DNA from: DASQEH01 sp963765725
GTDB taxonomy: Bacteria; Actinomycetota; Actinomycetes; Propionibacteriales; Nocardioidaceae
Assembly: GCA_963765725.1 (NCBI GenBank)
Contig: CAVXXI010000002.1
Span: 124,001 to 188,000 of the forward strand
Length of the DNA stretch: 64,000 nucleotides
Reading direction: 5' to 3'
The position numbers and the translations under genes were made by a program. The notes below the pieces were generated by a model. That model saw nothing but the letters and a program-made list of their open reading frames with translations. It searched no databases and was not told the DNA's origin. How positions within the stretch are numbered: the stretch's first letter is position 1; each line of letters opens with the position of its first letter. Below are positions 53,503-61,018 of the stretch, piece by piece.

Positions 53503-54442
53503 ATGGGTGCTGCGCCGGTTCGGTACCGCTCGCCCGAAGAGGACAGCGCGCGTTGGCTCGGGTTCCCTTTCCGGCAGGGCGACATCGTCATCAGTACACG
53601 GTCGAAGAGCGGCACGACGTGGATGCAGATGGTCTGCGCGCTGCTGGTGTTCCAGACCGCGCGACCTGCCGGCTCCCCTGTCGGAGCTGTCGCCCTGGCT
53701 CGACTGGCTCGATCACCCCAGCCGCGGAGGTGTACGGGCTGCTGGAGGCGCAGCAACATCGCCGGTTCATCAAGACGCACACGCCGCTGGACGGCGTACC
53801 GCTCGACGCCAGGGCGACGTACATCGTCGTCGGCGCGGCATCCCCTCGACATGGCCGTGTCGCTCTACCACCAGGGCGCCAACCTCGACCGGGACCGCAT
53901 CCGCGAGCTGACCGGTCAGCCTGCGCCGACCCGGTCTCGAGGCCCGCGCCCGGCCGCGCGGGAGTGGTTGCTGTCCTGGATCCGTGAAGACCCCGACCCT
54001 CGGGAGCAGCTGGACTCGCTTCCGGGCGTCTTTCTGCACCTCGGCGACGCGTGGAGCCGGCGGGACCAGCCGAACGTCGTGCTGGTCCACTACGACGACC
54101 TGGCGGCGCGCCTCGAGGACGAGATGCGGGGTCTCGCCGAGCGCCTGTCGATCGAGGTTCCTGAGGCGAGCTGGCCGGAGCTCGTCGACAGCGCGAGTTT
54201 CGAGAGCATGAAGTCGCGAGCAGGCAGGCTGCTCCCAGACCCCGGCGGCGTGCTCGAGGGACCAGAGCGCGTTCTTCCGCCGCGGTACCAGTGGGTCGGG
54301 TCGCGAGCTGCTCAGCGCGGAGGAGTACGCGGGCTACCTCGCGAGAGCCGCCGAGCTCGCCCCTCCGGACCTGCTCGCCTGGTTGCATCGGGACGAGGCT
54401 CCCCCGCGAACGCCGGAGCAGGCGGAAGCTCGGGTGACGTAG
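53503..54442 (+). pseudogene. Sulfotransferase with four single-base frameshifts
   Basis: Pieces in successive frames assemble into one PAPS-dependent sulfotransferase: the 5'-PSB loop STRSKSGTTWMQM, then PLSELSPWLDWLDHP, LLEAQQHRRFIKTHTPLDG, RHPLDMAVSLYHQGANLDRD, LVHYDDLAA, and the C-terminal FFRRGTSGSGRELLSAEEY. Each change needs one extra base removed: near 53662, 53720, 53843 and 54264. Corrected, the product is 311 residues and ends at the TAG at 54440-54442, 2 bp before the next gene. Four like-signed indels could be decay or an error-rich patch; other genes nearby have the same defect, so inactivity is not certain. Confidence 0.7.
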
Positions 54443-54444
54443 CC

Positions 54445-55479
54445 ATGGACGCGGTGCGGTACAGCGCCTTCCGGCAGACTCCGGAGCTGGTCAGCGTGGA
54501 CGATCCGGAGTGCCCCGAGACGGGAGTGGTGATCCGCGTCGCCGCCACCGGGATCTGCCGCAGCGACTGGCACGCCTGGATGGGCCACGACCGCGACGTG
54601 GTGCTGCCGCATGTACCCGGGCATGAGTTCGCGGGCGTCATCGTGGAGACCGGCTCGCGGGTCGAGCACTGGGGAGCCGGGGAGCGGGTGACCGTTCCGT
54701 TCGTGTGTGCTTGCGGGCAGTGCGCCAGCTGCCGTCGCGGGGAGGAGCAGGTCTGCGAGCACCAGTTCCAGCCGGGCTTCACGCACTGGGGGTCTTTCGC
54801 GGAGCTCGTGGCTGTTGACCGTGCCGACGTCAACCTGGTTCGCGTACCGGACGGCATGGACCTCGAGACCGCCGCATCGCTCGGCTGCCGGTTCAGCACG
54901 GCGTACCGCGCCGTCACACACCACGGCCGGGTGAGCGAAGGTGACGAGGTCGCCGTGTACGGCTGCGGGGGTGTCGGGCTGTCGGCCGTGATGATCGCCG
55001 CCGCCCGAGGGGCACGCGTGATCGCGGTGGACGTCTCGGCTGCTGCGCTCGAGCTCGCTCTCGCCTTCGGCGCCGAGGAGGTCCTCGACGCGCGTGCCGT
55101 CGACGTCGTCGCGGCCGTCCGGAAGAGCACGGGCGGCGGGGCCGAGGTGTCGATCGACGCGCTCGGAAGCGTCGCCACGTGCCAGAGCTCCATCCGCTCC
55201 CTGCGGCCACGCGGACGTCATATCCAGGTCGGGCTCATGCTCGCCGACGACGACCTGCCTCCGGTGCCCATGGATGCCGTCATCGCGGGCGAGCTGGAGC
55301 TGATCGGCAGCCACGGAATGCCCGCGCACGGCTTCCCGGCGATGCTGGCCGAGATCCTCGACGGCAGCCTGCAGCCTCAACGGCTCGTCACCCGCCGGAT
55401 CAGCCTCCGCGAGGCGCCCGCAGCCCTCGCCGAGGTCGGTGCGCGCCCCGGTGCCGGCGTCACCCTCGTCCTCCCCTGA
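54445..55479 (+). CDS. Zinc-dependent alcohol dehydrogenase (MDR family)
   Basis: The 344-residue enzyme has the catalytic zinc ligands (C in GICRSDWH and GHE in PGHEFAG), the four-Cys structural zinc loop CACGQCASCRRGEEQVC, and the NAD(P) motif YGCGGVGLSAV. It would oxidise an alcohol or reduce an aldehyde; the substrate is unknown. ATG at 54445, 2 bp after the sulfotransferase, so they are probably one transcript. The third 22-bp repeat array begins 5 bp after its stop. Confidence 0.88.
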   Translation: MDAVRYSAFRQTPELVSVDDPECPETGVVIRVAATGICRSDWHAWMGHDRDVVLPHVPGHEFAGVIVETGSRVEHWGAGERVTVPFVCACGQCASCRRGEEQVCEHQFQPGFTHWGSFAELVAVDRADVNLVRVPDGMDLETAASLGCRFSTAYRAVTHHGRVSEGDEVAVYGCGGVGLSAVMIAAARGARVIAVDVSAAALELALAFGAEEVLDARAVDVVAAVRKSTGGGAEVSIDALGSVATCQSSIRSLRPRGRHIQVGLMLADDDLPPVPMDAVIAGELELIGSHGMPAHGFPAMLAEILDGSLQPQRLVTRRISLREAPAALAEVGARPGAGVTLVLP

Positions 55480-55484
55480 CCCCC

Positions 55485-55811
55485 GCCGAGTGGGTAGGAA
55501 TGTCCGGGCGAGCGGACGCAAACGTCGACGTCGCGTCGAGCGGGCGGATGTGCCCCTGCGCTTTACCTGTGAATCCCCCGACCATCCGGTAGCGAACAGA
55601 ACTCGATCGAGACTGGGCGCCTGTTCCACCCCGGCGGCGGACGAGTCCGAATGCGACCGAACATATGCGCCCACTCTCGCGAGCATTCCGCCCACTCGAC
55701 CCAACATTCCTGCCCAATCGACCGAGCATTCCCGCCCGCTCGACCACACATTCCTGCCCGCTCGACAGAGCATTCCCGCCCACTCGGCCCGACATCTCTG
55801 CCCGCCCGGGG
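55485..55811. repeat. 22-bp repeat array 3 (converging units)
   Basis: Rightward units at 55485-55506, 55507-55528 and 55535-55556 (the last with a 6-bp slip), a central non-repeat stretch of about 100 bp, then seven leftward units from 55659 to 55811 (lengths 22, 21, 22, 22, 22, 22, 22) with the core GCCCGCTCGACC preceded by CATTCC. The array fills the gap between the stop of the alcohol dehydrogenase (55479) and the stop of chrA (55818). Units here show AATG-side variants GGAATG/AGGAATG compared with GCAAATG in array 1. Confidence 0.9.
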
Positions 55812-55817
55812 TGAGGG

Positions 55818-57224
55818 TCAGCCGGGGCCCAGGGGGGTGAAAGCGGAGAACAGCCCGAGGGCCGCGCACACGGCGAGAGTTCGCAACACCGACCAGCGCA
55901 GCCGGAAGATCAGCACAGCGGCGACGGCGGCGATCCCCAGCGGTACCGGCCGGAGCGAGCCGAGGTCCGGCAGCGTGAGCCGTACCGGCCCCCGATCCCA
56001 CGCGTGCGTGGCACTGAACAGGGTGTGGAGCGCGAAGTACAACGCCAGGTTGGCGATAACGCCCACGACCGCAGCGGTGATCCCTGTCAGCGCCGCGGAG
56101 ATGGTCGCGTTGCCTCGAAGCCGCTCGACGTAGGGCGCCCCGAGGAAGATGAAGACGAAGCACGGCACGAACGTCACCCACGTCGTCAGCAGGGCCGCGA
56201 GAACGGCCGCGACCCACGGATCCAGCCTCCCGGGGTCGTGGTACGCACCGACAAAGGCCACGAACTGCACCACCATGATGAGCGGCCCGGGCGTGGTCTC
56301 GGCGAGCGCGAGCCCACGCACCATGTCGCCAGGCCCCAGCCATCCGTACACCTCGACGGCCTTCTGCGCCACGTACGCCAGCACGGCGTACGCACCGCCG
56401 AAGGTCACCAAGGCGGCGCCCGAGAAGAACAGTGACTGCTCGCTGAGCACGCTGTGCCTTCCGGTCAGCGCCAGCGTCAAAGCCACCGGGACCCCCCAGG
56501 CGACCACGCCGACAGCCAGGATCCTCGTGGCGTGCCGCCTGCTGGGACGCTCGGCGTGGAGGGCGTCGTCGGGTATCAGCGGCGGCGGGCCGTCGTCGCC
56601 GGACGCGGCGTGCCCCCTGCTCCGGACGCTGTTCGGCGCCCACCGGCCAAGCACCCAGCCCAGCACGGCGGCCACCGCGATGACAACCGGGAACGCCACA
56701 CCGAACAGCGCCAGGGCCGCGAAGGCCCCCACCGCGAAGGCCACGAGTGCGGGGTGCCCCAAGGCGCGCCCGCCGAGCCGGGCGACAGCCTGTACGACGA
56801 TCGCGAGAACCGCCGCGCCCAGCCCGGTGAACAACGCCGTGACGGCCTCGGAGCTTCCCGAGCTCACATAGATCGCTGACAGGCCCAGCAGGGCCACCAC
56901 GCCCGGAAGGACGAAGAGGATGCCGGCGGTCAGCCCGCCGCGGACGCCGTTGAGCAGCCAGCCGATGTAGATGGCGAGCTGCTGGGCCTCCGGCCCCGGC
57001 AGCAAGGTACAGAAGCTGAGCGCGTGAAGGAACCGCTGCTGACCGATCCAGCGTTTCTCGTCGACGAGCGTGCGCTGCATGACGGCGATCTGCCCGGCCG
57101 GCCCGCCGAAGGTCTGCAGTGAGATGGCGAACCAGGTACGCAACGCGGTGCGGAACGGGACGACGTCGACGCCGCCACTCCCGTCCGACGACGCACCGAG
57201 CTTTGACGGATCTTGATCGGGCAT
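55818..57224 (-). CDS. chrA: Chromate transporter family protein (long form, two CHR domains)
   Basis: The 468-residue membrane protein has about ten helices and two repeats of the CHR domain with characteristic FGGPAGQIAVMQ in the first half and FGGAYAVLAYVAQKAVE in the second; LPGPEAQQLAIYIGW and TPGPLIMVVQFVAFVGAY are the paired loops. ChrA proteins export chromate; some relatives have other anions. A His/Arg/Asp-rich cytosolic linker joins the halves. It is 7 bp downstream of the FUSC gene, same direction. Confidence 0.88.
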   Translation of the reverse strand: MPDQDPSKLGASSDGSGGVDVVPFRTALRTWFAISLQTFGGPAGQIAVMQRTLVDEKRWIGQQRFLHALSFCTLLPGPEAQQLAIYIGWLLNGVRGGLTAGILFVLPGVVALLGLSAIYVSSGSSEAVTALFTGLGAAVLAIVVQAVARLGGRALGHPALVAFAVGAFAALALFGVAFPVVIAVAAVLGWVLGRWAPNSVRSRGHAASGDDGPPPLIPDDALHAERPSRRHATRILAVGVVAWGVPVALTLALTGRHSVLSEQSLFFSGAALVTFGGAYAVLAYVAQKAVEVYGWLGPGDMVRGLALAETTPGPLIMVVQFVAFVGAYHDPGRLDPWVAAVLAALLTTWVTFVPCFVFIFLGAPYVERLRGNATISAALTGITAAVVGVIANLALYFALHTLFSATHAWDRGPVRLTLPDLGSLRPVPLGIAAVAAVLIFRLRWSVLRTLAVCAALGLFSAFTPLGPG

Positions 57225-57231
57225 CGGCTCG

Positions 57232-58131
57232 TCAGCTCGCGACCGCTGAGCCGGTCACCGAGAGGACGTCGGCTCCGAGCTCGAGTACCGTGGCGGCTAC
57301 CGCCCGAACTCGACAGATCGCCGGCTGGACGGTTGCGGGCTCTCGGCGGTGACCGGACTGGAGCACCAGACTGAGCCACGCGAGCTCGTCGACCAGCCGT
57401 ACCACCGTTCGGGTGGCCGTGCTCAGGCCGGTCGGCCGGTACGGAGTGGCGAGGAAGACGGCATGCAGCGCGGCCACGGCGGCCTGCTCCGCGACCACCC
57501 GGTCGTGCTCCGCCTCCGTGGGAGCGCCCTGTCCGCCGAGCATGTACGCGGCATCGGAGCGCAGCCGAGCCGCGAGGGCCCGGCAGGCCGCGGTCGCCGG
57601 GCCTCTCAGCGGCTCACGGGTCGGGGCCGGCCACAGCCACGCAACGGCGAGCAGGGCCGCTGCCGTGGCGAGTCCCCACCCCGGCAGCCGGTCCGGGATG
57701 GTGGCGGCCGACTCGCCCGGAGACACCGGCAGGATGAACGCCAGCAGCAGCCCCGGTGCGGCGCTCGCCAGCTCGGAGCTGACCACGCCGAGAAAGAGAA
57801 CCATGAAGGCGACACACGTCATCGACGCCGCGGCGAGCCACCAGGTCGCGGACGCCAGGGTTCCGAGGGCGACGAAGGCGCCACCGAGCAGGCCGAGCGA
57901 CAGCTGGGCCTTGAGCCGGTCGCCCATGGGGCCGCTGAACCCGACCAGGAGCAGCATCGCGAGAGACCCGAATGCGGCGAAGGAAGCGACCGTAGGGTTG
58001 GCGATGACCTGCCCACCGACCGCGAACAGGGCCGGCATCACGATCGCCGCACGCCCGGCGCGGCGCAGCGCAGTAAAGCCACGGTCGCGCTCGCCGAGCC
58101 ACTGGAGAAGGCGCACGCCGTAGCCTCTCAT
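57232..58131 (-). CDS. Half-size FUSC-type membrane protein
   Basis: The 299-residue protein has an N-terminal block of five or six helices (residues about 30-180) starting RDRGFTALRRAGRAAIVMP, then a soluble helical part with LYSDAAYMLGG-like and RPTGLSTATRTVVRLVDELAWLS segments that resemble the first half of FUSC/aromatic-acid exporter proteins, usually 650-750 residues. The second half is absent: the stop lies 7 bp before chrA. I start at the ATG at 58131; an open frame reaches 58194. Function unknown; an efflux role is inferred from the family. Confidence 0.6.
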   Translation of the reverse strand: MRGYGVRLLQWLGERDRGFTALRRAGRAAIVMPALFAVGGQVIANPTVASFAAFGSLAMLLLVGFSGPMGDRLKAQLSLGLLGGAFVALGTLASATWWLAAASMTCVAFMVLFLGVVSSELASAAPGLLLAFILPVSPGESAATIPDRLPGWGLATAAALLAVAWLWPAPTREPLRGPATAACRALAARLRSDAAYMLGGQGAPTEAEHDRVVAEQAAVAALHAVFLATPYRPTGLSTATRTVVRLVDELAWLSLVLQSGHRREPATVQPAICRVRAVAATVLELGADVLSVTGSAVAS

Positions 58132-58230
58132 CCGCCCGGCGCCGGACAGGATAGCTGGTCCGTCCTGAGACAAGGCGTCGCCCCCACGACGCAAACGCGT
58201 CGTGAGGGCGAGCCTCAGGGGGTCGAGGGG

Positions 58231-59478
58231 CTACCGGGTGGAGAACTGGTAGACCGTGGAGGACGTGAAGACCTGTCCGGGGTGAAGGACCGTCGTGGGG
58301 AAGTTGGCATGATTCGGCGAGTCCGGGAAGTGCTGGGTCTCCATGGTGAACGCGTCACCTTGCCGGTACGTCTTGCCGCCGATGCCCACGATGGACCCGT
58401 CCAGAAAGTTGCCGGTGTAGAACTGGACACCCGGCTGGTCGGTGAGCACCCGCAGGACGCGACCGCTGGCGGGGTCGTACGCCCGCGAGGCGAGCTTGAG
58501 CGACCCGTGACCGCCGGTCTTGTTCAGGATCCAGTTGTGGTCGTAGCCGTTGGCGAAGACGATCTGCTGCACGCCGTCACGGATGTCCCTCCCGATCGGC
58601 TTCGATTTGGTGAAGTCGAACGGAGTCCCGGCCACCGGGGCCTTCCGGCCGGTCGGGATCAGGGTCGAGTCGATCGGCGTGTAGCGGTCGGCGTTGATCA
58701 TCACCCGCTGGTCGTACACCGTGCCGGAGCCCTCACCGGCGAGGTTGAAGTAAGTGTGGTTGGTCAGGTTGATGATCGTGTCCTTGTCGGTCGTCGCCCG
58801 GTAGTCCATGCGCAGACCGTTGGTGTTCGTGAGCGTGTAGGTCACCTGCACGTGCATCGTCCCCGGGTAGCCCATCTCGCCGTCCGGGCTCACCCGGCGC
58901 AGCGTCAGGCTGACCACGCCGTTGGTGGTCGCGGGGGTCGCCGCCCAGACGCGCTTGTCGAAGCCCCGGGTACCGCCGTGCAGGCTGTTGGGCGCATTGT
59001 TGATGGGCAGGTGGTACGTCTTCCCGTCGAGAGTGAACGTGCCTTTGGCGATCCGGTTGGCGTACCGGCCGATGATGGCACCGAAGTAGGGGCTCTCCGC
59101 CTCGTACTGCTTGAGCGTGGACAGCCCGAGGGCGACGTCGCGGAACTTGCCGTTGCGGTCCGGCACCGACATCGACTGGACGATGCCGCCGTAGGTCAGG
59201 ATGCGGACTCGCATGCCCTGGGTGTTCGTGAGCGTGTAGCGGTAGACCCGGGTACCTCCGGCGGTGGTCCCGAACACGTCCCTGGTGATCGTGGCGGTTG
59301 CGCGAGCCACCTTGGCGGCCCCTGGCGAGGTCCCCCTTTGCGGGTTGGAGGCCGCCTCAGATGCCGGCATGGCGACACCAGCCGCGGCCAGCGTCACCAG
59401 CGCGACGCCGACCCCGAAGACCTGGGATCGAGCGCGCGAGGCTCGCGTTGACCTGCGTCCGGTCAGGAATCTATGCAT
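58231..59478 (-). CDS. galM: Secreted aldose 1-epimerase (galactose mutarotase)
   Basis: The 415-residue protein has a signal peptide (hydrophobic 17-40, cleavage near ASEAAS) and a mutarotase domain: FGAIIGRYANRIAKGTF, NNAPNSLHGG, LTNHTYFNLAGEGSG with the catalytic His, and the late METQHFPDSPNH with the catalytic Glu. It interconverts alpha and beta anomers of hexoses outside the cell. The ATG at 59478 has AGGAGT before it. Two LacI-type operators lie upstream, so sugar-dependent control is likely. Confidence 0.9.
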   Translation of the reverse strand: MHRFLTGRRSTRASRARSQVFGVGVALVTLAAAGVAMPASEAASNPQRGTSPGAAKVARATATITRDVFGTTAGGTRVYRYTLTNTQGMRVRILTYGGIVQSMSVPDRNGKFRDVALGLSTLKQYEAESPYFGAIIGRYANRIAKGTFTLDGKTYHLPINNAPNSLHGGTRGFDKRVWAATPATTNGVVSLTLRRVSPDGEMGYPGTMHVQVTYTLTNTNGLRMDYRATTDKDTIINLTNHTYFNLAGEGSGTVYDQRVMINADRYTPIDSTLIPTGRKAPVAGTPFDFTKSKPIGRDIRDGVQQIVFANGYDHNWILNKTGGHGSLKLASRAYDPASGRVLRVLTDQPGVQFYTGNFLDGSIVGIGGKTYRQGDAFTMETQHFPDSPNHANFPTTVLHPGQVFTSSTVYQFSTR

Positions 59479-59514
59479 GACACTCCTTATCCTGTCGGTC
59501 GCGAGAGAGCGTTC

Positions 59515-59528
59515 TGTTAGCGCTAACA
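59515..59528. promoter_or_regulatory. LacI-type operator, site 1
   Basis: TGTTAGCGCTAACA is a perfect 14-bp palindrome with the central CG of LacI-family operators, 37 bp before the galM start. It lies in the expected 5' untranslated region. Confidence 0.85.
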
Positions 59529-59667
59529 CCGACGGCGCCACACAACAGATTGCCAAGGTGTTGCTGCCCGGCCCCACCGAGAGCTTCGCCAGTCTTGGGC
59601 TTCCATGACTGACCCGGGACCTCGTAACTCAGCCTGCGCTCGTTTCACCCTCCGCTAAGGTCCCCCA

Positions 59668-59696
59668 TCGTTAACGCTAACATCGGTATCCGTCAA
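59668..59696 (-). promoter_or_regulatory. galM promoter overlapped by LacI-type operator, site 2
   Basis: On the minus strand a TTGACG -35 box (59691-59696) is followed after 17 bp by TAACGA (59668-59673). The spacer and -10 are covered by GTTAACGCTAAC (59670-59681), a second copy of the operator at 59515 with one mismatch to symmetry. Binding there would block RNA polymerase. No lacI-family gene is in this window. Confidence 0.75.
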
Positions 59697-59761
59697 GACT
59701 TTCCGGGCGCGTCGAGGCCGTCTGCGCAGGAAATCGTCGCCGCCATCCGTTCCTGGGCGGG

Positions 59762-60176
59762 TCAGGTCGGGCGAAGCCTCCGCTCGAAGGCTGCTTCGCT
59801 GCAAGAAGGGGACGCCCAGTCCAGAAAGGCGGCGAGCATGGGCAACAGCAGATCGCCGCGCCGGGTCACGTCCATGTGGGTGGTACCGGCAGGACCGCGA
59901 GGCTGGAGCCCGGTATCAGCTCCAGCATCAGCGCGCCGTGCTCGACCGTCACGAAGTCGCGGTCGCCGAGGACCAGCAGCGTCGGTGCGGTGATCGCCGC
60001 CAGCTGTTCGTCCGACCACCCCTGCAGGTCCGCCGCCGACTGCGACAAGGAGGCGAGGAAGTCGTCGAAGTGGTTTGGATGCGGACGTGCAGGAGCACCA
60101 ACGGCGACCCGTCACCGCAGTCCTCGTAGTACATCTGCAGCCCGTTGACGTCGACGTAGCCCGCTGTCGTCTCCAT
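59762..60176 (-). pseudogene. Alpha/beta hydrolase remnant with internal deletion
   Basis: The start METTAGYVDVNGLQMYYED with GDGSPLVLLH is typical of alpha/beta hydrolases, but the text then jumps to the C-terminal region (SQSAADLQGWSDEQLAAIT, TLLVLGDRDFVTVEHG, HMDVTRRGDLLLPML). The segment carrying the nucleophile elbow GxSxG, about 120 codons, is missing, and there are changes of frame near 60080 and 59888. At 415 bp it is about half of a normal gene. It lies between galM and the kdp genes. Confidence 0.75.
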
Positions 60177-60337
60177 ACCCGGCTGACCGCCCTCCTGCTT
60201 CGAAGTCATCGGACCCGAAGGGTCCTAGCCGCCCGCGGGCGGTGCCCTAATCGCCCTGCCCCGGTGCTCAGACTGCGCTACCAGTCTGGCGCCGTTGCCC
60301 TGGCCGCACGGCGGCGGAGTCGCCCCAGCGCCTCGGA

Positions 60338-61015
60338 CTACGGCCTGAACCGGTAGCCCATCGACGGCTCGGTGAGCAGGTGCTGGGGTCGCGCGGGGTC
60401 TGCCTCCAGCTTGCGGCGCAGCTGCGCCATGTACTGACGCACGTACTGCGTCTCGGCCCTGTACGTCGGTCCCCACACCTGCTCGAGCAGGTACCGCTGG
60501 CTCAGCAGCTTCCCCGGCTCGCGGACCACCGCCTCCAGGAGCTGCCACTCCGTGCGCGTGAGGTGGACGACGTCGCCGTCGGATGACTCGACGCGGTGCT
60601 TCGCGATGTCGACGACGTGGTCGCCGATGGTGACCGACGACGGCGGATCGCCGTCGCCTTGACGTCGGATGGCGACCCGGATGCGCGCGAGGAGCTCGTC
60701 GATGCTGAAGGGCTTGGTGACGTAGTCGTCCGCGCCGGCGTCGAGAGCGTCGACCTTGTCGCGACTGTCCTTGCGGCCGGACAAGACGATGATCGGCACC
60801 CGCGTCCACGACCGCAGGCGATGGATGACGTCGACCCCGTCGAGATCGGGCAGGCCGAGGTCGAGGATCACCAGGTCGGGATGGGACGTCTCCGCGGCGG
60901 TGAGCGCCTCACCGCCGGTGGCCGCCGTGGCGACGTCGTACTGCCTCGCCACGAGGTTGATCCGCAGTGCGCGCAGGATCTGCGGCTCGTCGTCGACGAC
61001 GAGGATGCGGCTCAT
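60338..61015 (-). CDS. kdpE: KdpE response regulator
   Basis: The 225-residue OmpR-type regulator has a receiver domain (phospho-acceptor D in VILDLGLPDLDG, DDEP acidic pair, K in VTKPF) and a C-terminal winged helix (LTRTEWQLLEAVVREPGKLLS, YVRQYMAQLRRKLE), matching KdpE closely. It activates the high-affinity potassium pump kdpFABC. ATG at 61015, 3 bp after kdpD. Confidence 0.92.
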   Translation of the reverse strand: MSRILVVDDEPQILRALRINLVARQYDVATAATGGEALTAAETSHPDLVILDLGLPDLDGVDVIHRLRSWTRVPIIVLSGRKDSRDKVDALDAGADDYVTKPFSIDELLARIRVAIRRQGDGDPPSSVTIGDHVVDIAKHRVESSDGDVVHLTRTEWQLLEAVVREPGKLLSQRYLLEQVWGPTYRAETQYVRQYMAQLRRKLEADPARPQHLLTEPSMGYRFRP

Positions 61016-61018
61016 CCG

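Noticed and set aside
7839..55811. CRISPR array
   Set aside because: Units are contiguous without unique spacers, appear in both orientations, and no cas genes are present.
54334..56643. 769-codon leftward open frame
   Set aside because: Antisense to the dehydrogenase and across repeat array 3, then out of frame with chrA; no protein family features.
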